Shown here: in pieces, positions 8,570-17,200 of the stretch
How the letters are laid out: every line of letters begins with the position of its first letter
Position numbering within the stretch: position 1 is the first letter of the stretch
Assembly: GCF_035918235.1 (NCBI RefSeq)
Contig: NZ_CP109485.1
Coordinates: 2,976,001 to 3,040,000 of the forward strand
Source: Streptomyces sp. NBC_01445
GTDB taxonomy: Bacteria; Actinomycetota; Actinomycetes; Streptomycetales; Streptomycetaceae
Length of the DNA stretch: 64,000 nucleotides
Direction of reading: 5' to 3'
Program-made: the position numbers and the translations under genes
Notes under the pieces: model-generated
What the model was told of the DNA's origin: nothing
What the model saw: only the letters and a program-made list of their open reading frames with translations
Database searches by the model: none

Positions 8570-8796
8570 GGTGCGGTCTCCGGCGGCGTACGGCGGCGTG
8601 GAGACGACGGCGACTCGCACGGGGGCGGGCTCACGGTACCGGCGGCAAGATCATCAGGGCCACCGCTTTCCGTCCACCGGACCCGCCGGGCAACTCACCA
8701 CTGCAGGCGGGGCATCGGTGTCCGTTTGCCGCCAGCATCGGCGGTCGCCCGTCCATTTACTTGAAGTCATAACAACCGATGGCTTCAGGAGGACCC

Positions 8797-9528
8797 ATGA
8801 ACGGCAAGGCAGCACTCGTCACCGGTGGCGGCCGCGGGATCGGCGCGGCGACCGCGCTGCGGCTGGCGCGTGAGGGCGCGAATGTGGCGGTCACCTACGT
8901 GAACGGCAAGGAGGCGGCCGAGGAGGTCGTGCGCCGCGTCGAGGCACTGGGCCGGCGCGGTCTCGCACTGCGCGCCGACTCGGCGGACCCGCACGAGGCG
9001 GCGGGGGCGGTGGATCAGGCGGCGGACGCGTTCGGCGGGCTCGACGTGCTGGTGAACAACGTGGGCGTGGGGGTGCTCGGGCCGCTGGAGGGCTTCTCGC
9101 TCGCCGAGATCGACCACGCGCTCGCGGTGAACGTGCGCGGTGTCCTGCTGGCGTCGCAGGCGGCCGCGGCGCGGCTGTCCGACGGCGGCAGGATCGTCAC
9201 CGTCGGCACCTGCATGGCGAAGCGCGTACCGGGCCCCGGCGGGACCGTGTACGCGACGACCAAGGCGGCCCTGATCGGCCTGACGAAGGCGCTGGCACGC
9301 GAGTTGGGCGGCCGCGGCATCACGGCGAACATCGTCCACCCGGGCCCGATCGACACGGACATGAACCCGGCGGACGGACCGTACGCCTCGGGCCAGACCG
9401 TGTCCGTCGCGCTGGGCCGGTTCGGCACGGCCGACGAGGTGGCGTCGATGGTCGCCTATCTCGCGGGCCCCGAGGCCACGTATGTCACGGGTGCGGAGTT
9501 CGCCGTGGACGGCGGGCACGCGGCGTGA
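8797..9528 (+). CDS. SDR-family NAD(P)-dependent oxidoreductase
   Basis: A 243-aa classical short-chain dehydrogenase. The cofactor motif TGGGRGIG is at residues 9-16, NNVG replaces the usual NNAG, and the YATTK pair gives the catalytic Tyr and Lys. The motif PGPIDTDM follows, and the C-terminal YVTGAEFAVDGG is standard. The ATG at 8797 has AGGAGG at ideal spacing. An ATG at 8779 lies upstream of that site and is not used. One oddity is that the catalytic Ser position before YATTK reads Thr-Cys (VGTCMAKRV), so activity may differ from the family norm. The gene stands alone, ends at a strong bidirectional hairpin, and its substrate is unknown. Confidence 0.9.
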   Translation: MNGKAALVTGGGRGIGAATALRLAREGANVAVTYVNGKEAAEEVVRRVEALGRRGLALRADSADPHEAAGAVDQAADAFGGLDVLVNNVGVGVLGPLEGFSLAEIDHALAVNVRGVLLASQAAAARLSDGGRIVTVGTCMAKRVPGPGGTVYATTKAALIGLTKALARELGGRGITANIVHPGPIDTDMNPADGPYASGQTVSVALGRFGTADEVASMVAYLAGPEATYVTGAEFAVDGGHAA

Positions 9529-9534
9529 CGTATG

Positions 9535-9580
9535 CGCGCGGGGGCGTACCGGTGCTGTCAGGCCGGTACGCCCCCGCGCG
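9535..9580. terminator. bidirectional terminator between SDR and allantoicase
   Basis: A perfect 18-bp stem (9535-9552 with 9563-9580) around a 10-base loop starts seven bases after the SDR stop and ends 15 bases before the allantoicase stop, so it can serve both convergent genes. Confidence 0.85.
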
Positions 9581-9595
9581 GGTCCGGGGCCCGGG

Positions 9596-10711
9596 TCAGC
9601 CGCCGAGCTCCTGGTGACGGGCTGTCAGGCGGGCCGTGCCCTCGTCCGTCAGCGAGCCGAACAGCCGCAGGCGGGAGATGCCGCCGTCCGGGTAGATGTC
9701 CACGCGCGCGTGGGTGCCGACCGCAGGGGCGTCGAGGACGAAGCGGTGGTTGGTGTCGGGCTGGAGGCGGGTGCGGGGCAGGACCTCCACCCACTCGCCG
9801 TCGTCGCCGTCGCGCACGGAAACCGACGCCCAGCCCGCCGAGTTGCCCTTGAGGTAGGCGGTGTCGATCTCCAGGGCGCGGATCTGCGACTGGGCGGCCA
9901 GGCCGTAGCTGATCCAGTCGTTGCCCTGGTCGCGGCGGCGGCGGGTCTCCCAGCCGTCGTCCATCTTGCGGGAGCGGCCCGGCTGGATGGTGTTGCTCGC
10001 GGGCGAGTAGAAGAGGTTGGAGGCGTCCTCGGCGCGGCCGCCGTTCTCCAGGGCGACGACGTCGAACGTGCCGAGCGTGGCGAGCCACTTGGGGTCGGGC
10101 ACGACCTCGCCGTGGACCCGCAGGCGGGCGATGCCGCCGTCGGGGTGCTGATTGACGCGCAGGTGCGTGAAGCGCTGCTCCACGTCGACGGCGAAGCCGT
10201 TGGCCGCGTGGCCGCCGACCGCCGTGCGCGGTACGAGTGTCGTCCACTTGACGTCGCCCGACAGGAGCTCCTCCGGGGTGGGCGCGCCCTCGACGGACGC
10301 GGCCTCCACGGAGACGGCCTGCGGGTAGTTGCCGCGGAAGTGGGCGGTGTCGACGATGATGCCGCGGATCACGCCGGGGGCGCCGAGCCGGACGAGCGCC
10401 CAGTCGTGGTCCTCGGCGGTCGGCCACGGGTGGTCCGCGCCGGTGCCGCGGCGACGGCGGGTCTCCCAGCCGTCCATGATCTTGCCCTTGTGGCCGAAGT
10501 GCTCGGGGTCGAACTCGGCGCGCTCGGGCACGAGGAGGTTCTCGCGCTGGGCGAAGAACTCGTCGTTGGCGGCGATGACACCGGCGCCGAGCTGCCGCGC
10601 GGCGAGGTCGGCGTACTGCGTGAACGGGAAGTCGGCGGTGCGGTAGTCGGCGTACGGGTCTCCGCCGCCGTAGGGGTTCGCGTCGCCGGTGAAGCTGGGA
10701 ATCGCCGTCAC
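9596..10711 (-). CDS. alc: allantoicase
   Basis: A 371-aa allantoicase (allantoate amidinohydrolase), which splits allantoate into ureidoglycolate and urea in the cytoplasm. The protein shows the family's internal duplication. KIMDGWETRRRR (around residue 80) recurs as KMDDGWETRRRR in the second half. The strands LRVNQHPDGGIARLRVHG and VDIYPDGGISRLRLFG end each repeat. The GTG at 10711 lies five bases after the allantoinase stop, so the two genes are translationally coupled in one operon, allB-alc. Expression should follow the allantoinase promoter at 12096-12124. The product ureidoglycolate has no obvious lyase in the window. Confidence 0.95.
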   Translation of the reverse strand: MTAIPSFTGDANPYGGGDPYADYRTADFPFTQYADLAARQLGAGVIAANDEFFAQRENLLVPERAEFDPEHFGHKGKIMDGWETRRRRGTGADHPWPTAEDHDWALVRLGAPGVIRGIIVDTAHFRGNYPQAVSVEAASVEGAPTPEELLSGDVKWTTLVPRTAVGGHAANGFAVDVEQRFTHLRVNQHPDGGIARLRVHGEVVPDPKWLATLGTFDVVALENGGRAEDASNLFYSPASNTIQPGRSRKMDDGWETRRRRDQGNDWISYGLAAQSQIRALEIDTAYLKGNSAGWASVSVRDGDDGEWVEVLPRTRLQPDTNHRFVLDAPAVGTHARVDIYPDGGISRLRLFGSLTDEGTARLTARHQELGG

Positions 10712-10716
10712 AGTGA

Positions 10717-12057
10717 TCAGTTGTTCCTTTCGAGGAGCTTGCCGGCGGGAGCGGTGAACTCGCCTTCGGCGACGATGCGCTCACCGCGCAGCCAGGTCGA
10801 CTTCACGACGCCGTGCAGCGTCTTGCCCGCGTAGGCGGTGACGCGGTTGCGGTGCTGCAGTTCGGCCGGGTCGACGGTGAAGGTCTCCTCGGGGGCGAGG
10901 ACCGCGAAGTCGGCGTCGCGGCCGGCGGCGATGGCGCCCTTACGGTCGTCGAGGCCGACCAGCTCCGAGGTGCGCGAGGACATCCAGCGCACCACGTCGT
11001 CGAGGGAGTGGCCGCGCCCACGGGCCTCGGTCCAGATGGCGGAGAGGCTCAGCTGGAGGCCGGAGATGCCGCCCCACGCGGTGGCGAAGTCGTCGGTCTT
11101 CAGGTCGGCGGTCGACGGCGAGTGATCGGTGACGATGCAGTCGATGGTGCCGTCGGCGAGCGCCTGCCACAGCAGGTCCTGGTTCGCGGCCTCGCGGATG
11201 GGCGGGCAGCACTTGAACTCGCTTGCGCCGTCCGGGACTTCCTCCGCGGTGAGCGTGAGGTAGTGCGGGCACGTCTCGACGGTGAGCTTGACGCCCTCGG
11301 CCTTGGCCTCGGCGATCAGCGGCAGCGCGTCGGAGGAGGAGAGGTGCAGGATGTGGACGCGGGCGCCGATCCGCTTGGCGGTGTCGATGAGCCCCTTGAT
11401 CGCGACGTCCTCGGAGATCCGCGGCCGGGTCGCGAGGTAGTCGTCGTACTTCGGGCCGCTGTTGTGCGGGGCGACGTCCAGCTCGTGCGGGTCCTCGGCG
11501 TGCACGATGAGCAGGCCGCCGAACCCGGCGATCTCGGCCATGGAGGCGGTGAGCTGGTCCCCGTTCAGGTGCGGGAACTCGTCCACGCCGGACGGCGAGA
11601 GGAAGCACTTGAAGCCGAAGACCCCGGCGTCGTGCAGCGGACGCAGGTCCTTGACGTTGTCCGGCAGCGCGCCACCCCAGAAGCCGACGTCGATGTGCGC
11701 CTTGGCGGCGGCGACGTCCTGCTTGGTGCGCAGGTTGGCCGCCGTCGTCGTCGGCGGCAGTGAGTTGAGCGGCATGTCGACGATCGTGGTGATGCCGCCG
11801 GCCGCCGCGGCGCGGGTGGCCGTCCAGAAGCCCTCCCACTCCGTGCGCCCCGGGTCGTTCACGTGGACATGGGTGTCCACGAGTCCGGGCATGAGGACGT
11901 CGTCACCGAAGTCCTCGAGCCGGGCGCCTGCCGGTACGTCCGCGTCGTGCGGAAGGACGGCGGCGATCTTTCCCCCGGCGACGGCGACCGACGCGGGCCG
12001 CGTGCCTTCGGGGGTGATGACGCGGGTCGAGCGCAGCACCAGTTCGACGTCGGACAC
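10717..12057 (-). CDS. allB: allantoinase
   Basis: A 446-aa amidohydrolase-superfamily enzyme that opens the allantoin ring to allantoate. Metal ligands are visible: [15 protein letters not shown] (HxH), the carbamylated Lys in [10 protein letters not shown], His in VHAEDPHE and HILHLSSS, and Asp in IVTDHSP. The length is typical. The GTG at 12057 is chosen because GAGAGGGG lies five bases upstream and the reading starts [13 protein letters not shown] at 12081 is further upstream and lies inside the operator palindrome. It leads the allB-alc operon, divergent from the IclR regulator. The promoter region carries a class II palindrome at 12077-12093, and a class I palindrome is at 12161-12175. 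Confidence 0.96.
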   Translation of the reverse strand: MSDVELVLRSTRVITPEGTRPASVAVAGGKIAAVLPHDADVPAGARLEDFGDDVLMPGLVDTHVHVNDPGRTEWEGFWTATRAAAAGGITTIVDMPLNSLPPTTTAANLRTKQDVAAAKAHIDVGFWGGALPDNVKDLRPLHDAGVFGFKCFLSPSGVDEFPHLNGDQLTASMAEIAGFGGLLIVHAEDPHELDVAPHNSGPKYDDYLATRPRISEDVAIKGLIDTAKRIGARVHILHLSSSDALPLIAEAKAEGVKLTVETCPHYLTLTAEEVPDGASEFKCCPPIREAANQDLLWQALADGTIDCIVTDHSPSTADLKTDDFATAWGGISGLQLSLSAIWTEARGRGHSLDDVVRWMSSRTSELVGLDDRKGAIAAGRDADFAVLAPEETFTVDPAELQHRNRVTAYAGKTLHGVVKSTWLRGERIVAEGEFTAPAGKLLERNN

Positions 12058-12076
12058 CCGAGCCCCTCTCAGTAAA

Positions 12077-12124
12077 TTCAACGTTCTGTTGAAGGAGTTT
12101 TCACTCCAGTCCAGGGTCCGTCAA
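12077..12124 (-). promoter_or_regulatory. allantoinase promoter with class II operator
   Basis: On the minus strand TTGACG (12124-12119) is followed after 17 bases by AAAACT (12101-12096), giving a predicted start of transcription near 12089. The palindrome TTCAACGTTCTGTTGAA (12077-12093) covers that point, as expected for a repressor site. The same TTCAAC/GTTGAA half-sites recur at the uricase operon and katA. Confidence 0.6.
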
Positions 12125-12153
12125 GAGCCGCCCCGTAAGGGACGACGCCATCC

Positions 12154-12182
12154 TGGACGTTTCCACAAAGTGGAATTAGAAT
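12154..12182 (+). promoter_or_regulatory. allR promoter with class I operator in the spacer
   Basis: TGGACG (12154-12159) and TAGAAT (12177-12182) are 17 bp apart, and the perfect palindrome TTCCACAAAGTGGAA (12161-12175) fills the spacer. This suggests autoregulation of the IclR gene. The same palindrome type occurs at aceB, hyi and gcl. Confidence 0.65.
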
Positions 12183-12361
12183 TCCGTAAGCCAGAACGTA
12201 GCTATCTACGACGACACCGTCAAGAGACCACAGGCATGGCCCGGCGACACCCGGACAAAGACCCCCTGACCGGCCGGAACAACCCGGGCCGTGCCACACC
12301 CCCCTCGGTGACCGCCGGGTAGGCTGCTGCCTTGCCCTTCCGCCCCGAAAGGAACGCGCCC

Positions 12362-13162
12362 GTGCCGACGTCAAGCGCCAGCACCAAGTCCTCTGGCCCT
12401 TCCGCCCCGACCGGCGGAGTCCAGTCCCTCGAGCGCGCCTTCGACCTCCTCGAGCGGATGGCCGACGCCGGGGGCGAGGTGGGTCTCAGTGAGCTCTCCG
12501 CGAGCAGCGGCCTTCCCCTGCCGACGATCCACCGCCTGATGCGCACCCTGGTCGCCTGCGGCTACGTGCGCCAGCAGACCAACAGGCGCTACTCGCTCGG
12601 CCCCCGCCTGATCCGCCTCGGCGAGTCCGCCTCCCGCCTCCTCGGCACCTGGGCCCGCCCCTATCTCGCCCGCCTCGTCGAGGTGACCGGCGAGACGGCG
12701 AACATGGCGCTGCTCGACGGGGACGAGATCGTCTACGTCGCTCAGGTGCCGTCCAAGCACTCGATGCGGATGTTCACCGAGGTGGGCCGGCGCGTCCTGC
12801 CGCACTCGACGGGCGTGGGCAAGGCCCTGCTCGCCGACACCCCGGCCGACGAGGTGCGCGCGCTGCTCGCGCGGACCGGCATGCCGGCCGCCACGGAGAA
12901 GACGATCACCACGGCCGACGGCTTCCTCGACGCGCTCGCGGAGGTGCGCCGCGCCGGGTACGCGGTCGACGACAACGAGCAGGAGATCGGCGTGCGCTGC
13001 CTCGCCGTCTCCGTGCCCAACTCCCCCACGGCCGCCGCGATCTCGATCTCGGGCCCGGCGGGACGTGTCACCGACGCCGCGACCGAGAAGATCGTGCCGG
13101 TGCTTCAGCAGGTCGCCGAGGAGCTGTCGGTGGCACTGTCGAGCTCCGGGGTCGGCGTGTAG
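12362..13162 (+). CDS. allR: IclR-family repressor of allantoin/glyoxylate genes (AllR-type)
   Basis: A 266-aa IclR protein. The winged helix spans about residues 20-85 (SLERAFDLLERMADAGGEVG, then PTIHRLMRTLVACGYVRQ). The effector domain includes HSTGVGKALLADTP and the motif DDNEQEIGVRCLAVSVPN, which line the ligand pocket in IclR proteins. The GTG at 12362 has GAAAGGAA seven bases before it. A TTG at 12332 is upstream of that site. It is divergent from allB-alc, the arrangement known for Streptomyces AllR, which represses allantoin and glyoxylate genes and is released by pathway intermediates. Its likely sites are the TTCC/GGAA palindromes in this window (inference). The last 58 bp overlap the 3' end of the convergent ABC ATPase gene. 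Confidence 0.88.
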   Translation: MPTSSASTKSSGPSAPTGGVQSLERAFDLLERMADAGGEVGLSELSASSGLPLPTIHRLMRTLVACGYVRQQTNRRYSLGPRLIRLGESASRLLGTWARPYLARLVEVTGETANMALLDGDEIVYVAQVPSKHSMRMFTEVGRRVLPHSTGVGKALLADTPADEVRALLARTGMPAATEKTITTADGFLDALAEVRRAGYAVDDNEQEIGVRCLAVSVPNSPTAAAISISGPAGRVTDAATEKIVPVLQQVAEELSVALSSSGVGV

Positions 13163-13863
13163 CGGGCACCACCCGCAGCGTCACGGGACGGGCCGGCCTT
13201 CGTGAGCCGCCCGTCCACCATTTCGCACACCTCGTCCGCCACCGCGAGATGCGCCCGGTCGTGCGTGACCAGGACGGTCGCGGTGCCGCGCTCCCTCGTG
13301 AGCCGGGCGAGCAGATCCAGTACGGCCGCCCCGCGTTCGTGGTCGAGGGCGCTCGTCGGCTCGTCCACGAGCAGGACCGCCGGCTCGTTCATCAGGGCGC
13401 GGGCGATGTTGACGCGCTGGCGCTGACCGCCGGACAGCTGGTGGGGGCGGCGGCGCGCCTGGTCCGTCAGTCCGACCGCGGCCAGCAACTCCCCTGCCCG
13501 CTCCCGCGCTTCGCGCGGCTTGCGGCCGTCCAGGTGGGCCATGACCTGGAGCTGTTCGAGGGCGGTCAGGGACGGCAGGAGGTTCGGCTGCTGGAAGACG
13601 ATGCCCAGAGAGCGGCGGCGCAGCCCGGCGCGTTCGGCGGGGCCGATCGAGTCCGTCGGCGTACCGCCCACGGTCACGGTGCCGCTGTCGGGCGTGACCA
13701 GCGTCGCCGCGACCGCGAGGAGGCTGGACTTGCCCGACCCGGACGGGCCGACGACCGCGGTGACCGTGCCGGCCGGGACGTGCAGCGTGACGCTGTCGAG
13801 CGCCGTGATGCGTCCGTCGCCGTCCGGGTAGGTGAGGGTGATCTCGTCGAGGTCGAGGCTCAT
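13105..13863 (-). CDS. ABC transporter ATP-binding protein (LolD/MacB type)
   Basis: A 252-aa ATPase. Walker A GPSGSGKSS is at about residues 39-47, the Q-loop is in IVFQQPNLLPSLT, the signature is LSGGQRQRVNIARAL, Walker B is VLLVDEPTSALD, and the switch His is in VLVTHDRAH. This is the subgroup that pairs with FtsX/MacB permeases. Its ATG overlaps the permease stop by four bases (ATGA), so the genes are coupled. The C-terminus carries a ~25-residue polar tail that overlaps the allR 3' end on the other strand. It probably moves a lipid or peptide across the membrane, or stands by as a stress-response exporter under the divergent two-component system. Confidence 0.93.
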   Translation of the reverse strand: MSLDLDEITLTYPDGDGRITALDSVTLHVPAGTVTAVVGPSGSGKSSLLAVAATLVTPDSGTVTVGGTPTDSIGPAERAGLRRRSLGIVFQQPNLLPSLTALEQLQVMAHLDGRKPREARERAGELLAAVGLTDQARRRPHQLSGGQRQRVNIARALMNEPAVLLVDEPTSALDHERGAAVLDLLARLTRERGTATVLVTHDRAHLAVADEVCEMVDGRLTKAGPSRDAAGGARYTPTPELDSATDSSSATC

Positions 13864-14936
13864 CGGGCGCTCCCGAGTGCGGTGAGGGGGTCTACGGCGG
13901 TGATGCGCCGGATGGACAGGGCGGCGCCGGCCGCGCCGAGCACGGTCATGACGGCGGCCGGGCCGAGCGTGGTGAGCGGCTCCATGACGAACGGCACGCT
14001 GTCGGGCACGAACGCCCCGATGAGCGCCGCGAGCGCCGTCCCGAGGGCCGTACCGCCGACGAGCATGACCACGGCCTGCCCGAGCGCGTCCTTCAGCAGA
14101 TAGGGCGTCGAGGAGCCGAGGGCCTTGAGGACCGCGATGTCGCCGCTGCGCTGGATCGTCCACACGGTGAAGAACGCGCCGATGACCATCGCCGAGATGA
14201 CGAAGAGGAAGCCCCGCATGAGCTGGAGCGAGCCGTTCTCGGCCTGGTAGGACCCTATGGCCTCAAGGGCCCCGGCCACGGTCCGCGTCTCGGTGCCCGC
14301 CGCACGGTCCGCGGCGCCGAGGTCGGCGCCGTCCCCGGTGCGCAGGGCGATCACGGTGGCCCGCTCCCCTGTGCGCTGTCCGCCCGGCGCCACGTTCTGC
14401 CAGTCGCCGAGGTCGATCCAGACGACGGGTGTGTGGCTGTACGAGGCGTCGCCCGCGACCGCGCTCACCGTGAGGGACGTACGGGACAGGGCGATACGGT
14501 CACCGGGCCCCGCGCCCAGATCGTCCGCCGCCTGCTGGGACAGGACGGCCGTGCCGGGTGCCGTCGTGTCGGGCGCGAGCCCCGAGCGGGGCCGCACGCC
14601 GAACGCGGACACGGCCGCCGTGTGGTGGCCCGCCTCGGCGTTGACGGTGCTGATGCCGAGCGGCTGCGCGCTCTCGATCCCCGGCCGCGCGGCCAGCGCC
14701 CGCCACTGCCCGGACCCGACCGTCGAACCGGTGAACGACACCGCCTGGCCGTCCGCGGGCCGGGCGAACGCCAGGTGGTCGGCGGGCAGCCCGGTCAGCG
14801 CCGAGGTGTTGTCCCGGGCCAGGCCCGCGGTCAGGGCGGACAGCAGGCCGACGAGCAGCGTGATCAGCACGACCACGCTTCCCATCAGCGCGAACCGGCC
14901 CTTGGCGAACCGTAGATCTCTCCATGCGACGAACAT
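13860..14936 (-). CDS. FtsX-type ABC transporter permease
   Basis: A 358-aa membrane subunit with the MacB/FtsX layout: one N-terminal helix (ALMGSVVVLITLLVGLLSAL, residues ~16-35), a ~190-residue extracytoplasmic domain, and three C-terminal helices (LFVISAMVIGAFFTVWTI, AVVMLVGGTALGTALAALIG and AAVMTVLGAAGAALSI) that flank the coupling sequence RSGDIAVLKALGSS. The ATG at 14936 has GGGG three bases upstream and starts FVAWRDLRFAKGRF, the usual cytoplasmic start. It heads an operon with the ATPase and is divergent from the sensor kinase at 15072, so regulation by that system is likely (inference). Confidence 0.92.
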   Translation of the reverse strand: MFVAWRDLRFAKGRFALMGSVVVLITLLVGLLSALTAGLARDNTSALTGLPADHLAFARPADGQAVSFTGSTVGSGQWRALAARPGIESAQPLGISTVNAEAGHHTAAVSAFGVRPRSGLAPDTTAPGTAVLSQQAADDLGAGPGDRIALSRTSLTVSAVAGDASYSHTPVVWIDLGDWQNVAPGGQRTGERATVIALRTGDGADLGAADRAAGTETRTVAGALEAIGSYQAENGSLQLMRGFLFVISAMVIGAFFTVWTIQRSGDIAVLKALGSSTPYLLKDALGQAVVMLVGGTALGTALAALIGAFVPDSVPFVMEPLTTLGPAAVMTVLGAAGAALSIRRITAVDPLTALGSAR

Positions 14937-15071
14937 GGTCCCCAGCCTGCGGCCGGGCGCCCGCCCCGGGCATCGCGCCACAGCACGCTTCACCCGAATC
15001 GAAGGAAGGAGCCGCCTTTCAAACTTTCGGTTGACCGTCTTCGACGTTCTTCTGCCTACGCTGGTGACGGT

Positions 15072-16247
15072 ATGGATCCACGTTCTCTGACCCCCGTTCT
15101 GCGCGTCCTGCGCCTGTGCCTGCACGTGCTGATGGCCGGGCTGCTCCTGCTGGTCGCCGGCCGCGCGCTGGCCGGGGACTCGACGGGGGCGGGCGCCGTG
15201 GTGGCCGCCGCGGTGGTGATGACCGTCGTGTACGGGGCGGGCCCGCTGATCCCGGCCGTACGGGACACGCGGGCCGGGGCGGCCCTCTGGCTCGGGGCGC
15301 TGTGCGCGGTGTGGCTGGTGCTGCTCGTCCTCTCCCCCGACGGGCTGTGGCTGGCGTTCCCGCTGTACTTCCTCCAGCTGCATCTGCTGCCCGCCCGCTG
15401 GGGCGTCCCCGCCGTGGCGCTCACCGCGTGCGCCGCCATCGCCTCGTACGTACGCCATGGGCAGGAGCTCAACCCGGGGGCCTTCATAGGGCCGCTCCTC
15501 GGCGCGGCCGTGGCCGTCGCGACCGTCATGGGCTACCAGGCGCTGTACCGCGAGAGCGAGCGCAGACAGCGCCTGATCGAGGAGCTGATCGCGACGCGCG
15601 CCGAACTCGCCGCCGCGGAGCGCACGGCGGGCACCCTCGCCGAGCGGGAGCGCCTGGCGCGCGAGATCCACGACACCCTCGCGCAGGGTCTGTCCTCGAT
15701 CCAGCTCCTGCTGCGCGCGGCCCAGCGCGCGCTGCCGCCGCAGTCACCGGCCGCCCCGCACATCGAAGAGGCGCGCGCGGCCGCCCAGGACAACCTGGCC
15801 GAGGCCCGCCGCTTCGTGCGGGCCCTGTCGCCGCCGGACCTGGAGAGCGGGTCGCTTGCGGGGGCCCTGGAGCGGCTGTGCGCGACGGCTCCCGGGCTCA
15901 CCGCCCGCTTCACGGAGAGCGGCACACCGTCCGGGCTGCCGACGCCGTACGAGGTCGCCCTGCTGCGGATCGCGCAGTCGGCGCTCGCGAACACGGTGCG
16001 CCACGCGGGAGCCCGCCGCGCCGAGATCACCCTCAGCTTCATGGACACGGCCGTGGCCCTCGACATCGTGGACGACGGCCGCGGCTTCGACCCCGCCTCG
16101 GCCCCGTCCGGCGACGGCGGGTTCGGCCTGCCCGCGATGCGCTCACGCGCGGAGTCCCTCGGGGGCACGTTCACGGTGGAGTCGGCGCCGGGCCAGGGCA
16201 CGGCGGTCGCGATCACTCTCCCTCTCCCCGTGGAAGGCGCGTCATGA
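15072..16247 (+). CDS. sensor histidine kinase (HisKA_3 type)
   Basis: A 391-aa kinase with about five hydrophobic segments in the first 150 residues, a charged helical linker (YRESERRQRLIEELIATRAE), the phosphoacceptor box LAREIHDTLAQGLSSIQLLL, and a HATPase_c domain (LRIAQSALANTVRHAGARRAE, then VDDGRGFDP and GGFGLPAMRSRAESLGG). It overlaps the response regulator start by four bases (ATGA), so they are co-translated. The divergent neighbour is an FtsX-type exporter operon, a pairing often seen for cell-envelope or antimicrobial stress sensing. The stimulus itself is not evident. Confidence 0.93.
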   Translation: MDPRSLTPVLRVLRLCLHVLMAGLLLLVAGRALAGDSTGAGAVVAAAVVMTVVYGAGPLIPAVRDTRAGAALWLGALCAVWLVLLVLSPDGLWLAFPLYFLQLHLLPARWGVPAVALTACAAIASYVRHGQELNPGAFIGPLLGAAVAVATVMGYQALYRESERRQRLIEELIATRAELAAAERTAGTLAERERLAREIHDTLAQGLSSIQLLLRAAQRALPPQSPAAPHIEEARAAAQDNLAEARRFVRALSPPDLESGSLAGALERLCATAPGLTARFTESGTPSGLPTPYEVALLRIAQSALANTVRHAGARRAEITLSFMDTAVALDIVDDGRGFDPASAPSGDGGFGLPAMRSRAESLGGTFTVESAPGQGTAVAITLPLPVEGAS

Positions 16248-16870
16248 CCGTCCGGCTCCTGCTCGCCGACGACCACCCCGTCGTACGCGCCGGGCTCCGC
16301 GCCGTCCTCGACGCCGAACCCGACTTCGAGATCGCCGCGGAGGCCGCCACGGCGGAGCGGGCCGTGGAGCTCGCCGCGGCCGGCGGGGTCGACGTCGTCC
16401 TCATGGACCTCCAGTTCGGCGCCGGAATGCACGGCTCGGAGGCGACGGCGGCCATCGCGGCGAGGCCCGGTGCGCCGCGCGTCCTCGTCCTGACCACGTA
16501 CGACACGGACGCGGACATCCTCGCCGCGGTGGAGGCGGGCGCGTCCGGCTATCTGCTCAAGGACGCGCCGCCGGAGGAGCTCGCGGCGGCGGTCCGCACG
16601 GCGGCCTCCGGCCAGTCCGCGCTCGCGCCCGCCATCGCGCACCGCCTGATGGACCGCATGCGGGCCCCCGCCGAGGCGCTCAGCCGCCGCGAGCTGGAGG
16701 TGCTCCAGCTCGTCAGGGACGGCCTGTCGAACCAGCGGATCAGCAAGGAACTGTTCCTCAGCCAGGCGACGGTGAAGTCCCATCTGGTGCACATCTACGC
16801 CAAGTTGGGCGTCGACTCGCGCACAGCGGCGGTCGCCGCGGCCACCGCACGCGGCCTCATGCGCCGCTGA
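16244..16870 (+). CDS. NarL/FixJ-type response regulator
   Basis: A 208-aa regulator. Receiver motifs are LLLADDHPVVRAGL, the phosphorylated Asp in VDVVLMDLQFG, Thr in VLVLTTYD and Lys in GYLLKDAPPEE. The LuxR helix-turn-helix is LSRRELEVLQLVRDGLSNQR followed by SQATVKSHLVHIYAKLGVDS. The start overlaps the kinase stop. It probably controls the divergent ABC operon. The last ~15 codons are echoed downstream at ~17011-17045 as part of a tandem duplication (see the repeat at 16821-17200). Confidence 0.93.
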   Translation: MTVRLLLADDHPVVRAGLRAVLDAEPDFEIAAEAATAERAVELAAAGGVDVVLMDLQFGAGMHGSEATAAIAARPGAPRVLVLTTYDTDADILAAVEAGASGYLLKDAPPEELAAAVRTAASGQSALAPAIAHRLMDRMRAPAEALSRRELEVLQLVRDGLSNQRISKELFLSQATVKSHLVHIYAKLGVDSRTAAVAAATARGLMRR

Positions 16871-17200
16871 CCTGCCCGTTCAGCCCACCGGACCTTTCGC
16901 CGCGAAGTCCTGCGGCCATCCGCCGCAACCCGTCCCGCGCAGGCGCCGGCGCGGCACGCTCAGGACCGGGCACCCGGCGCACACCCCACCACCGAACCGC
17001 AGATCCGCCTCACACAGCGGCAACCACCGCCTACGGCCTCATGCGCCAATGCCCCCGTTCACCCGGCCGGGCCCGCCGCCGCGAAGTCGTATGCGCTCGC
17101 TCGGCGCAGCGCGCGCAGCTCGTGCCGTGCCAGCGGCGGGGCCGGCACGGTCAGGACCGGGCAGCCGGCGTGTGCGACGACGTAGCGGTGGATCCGTCCG
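16821..17200. repeat. degenerate tandem duplication, period ~190 bp
   Basis: Two imperfect copies follow each other, at ~16821-17007 and ~17011-17200. Each starts with the 3' end of the response regulator frame (ATARGLMRR in copy 1, TTAYGLMRQ in copy 2) and runs into the 3' end of a minus-strand USP frame (AGCPVLSVP in copy 1, AGCPVLTVP in copy 2). Only the response regulator end of copy 1 and the USP end of copy 2 are functional. Confidence 0.65.
16880..17000 (-). pseudogene. decayed C-terminal fragment of a universal stress protein gene
   Basis: The minus strand ending with TGA at 16880 reads AGCPVLSVPRRRLRG and later DFAAKGPVG, against AGCPVLTVPAPPLARHE and DFAAAGPAG in the intact USP gene at 17059. 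Upstream the similarity continues through the segment matching IHRYVVAHAG but with a frame shift, and there is no start. It is a remnant left by the tandem duplication. Confidence 0.6.
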
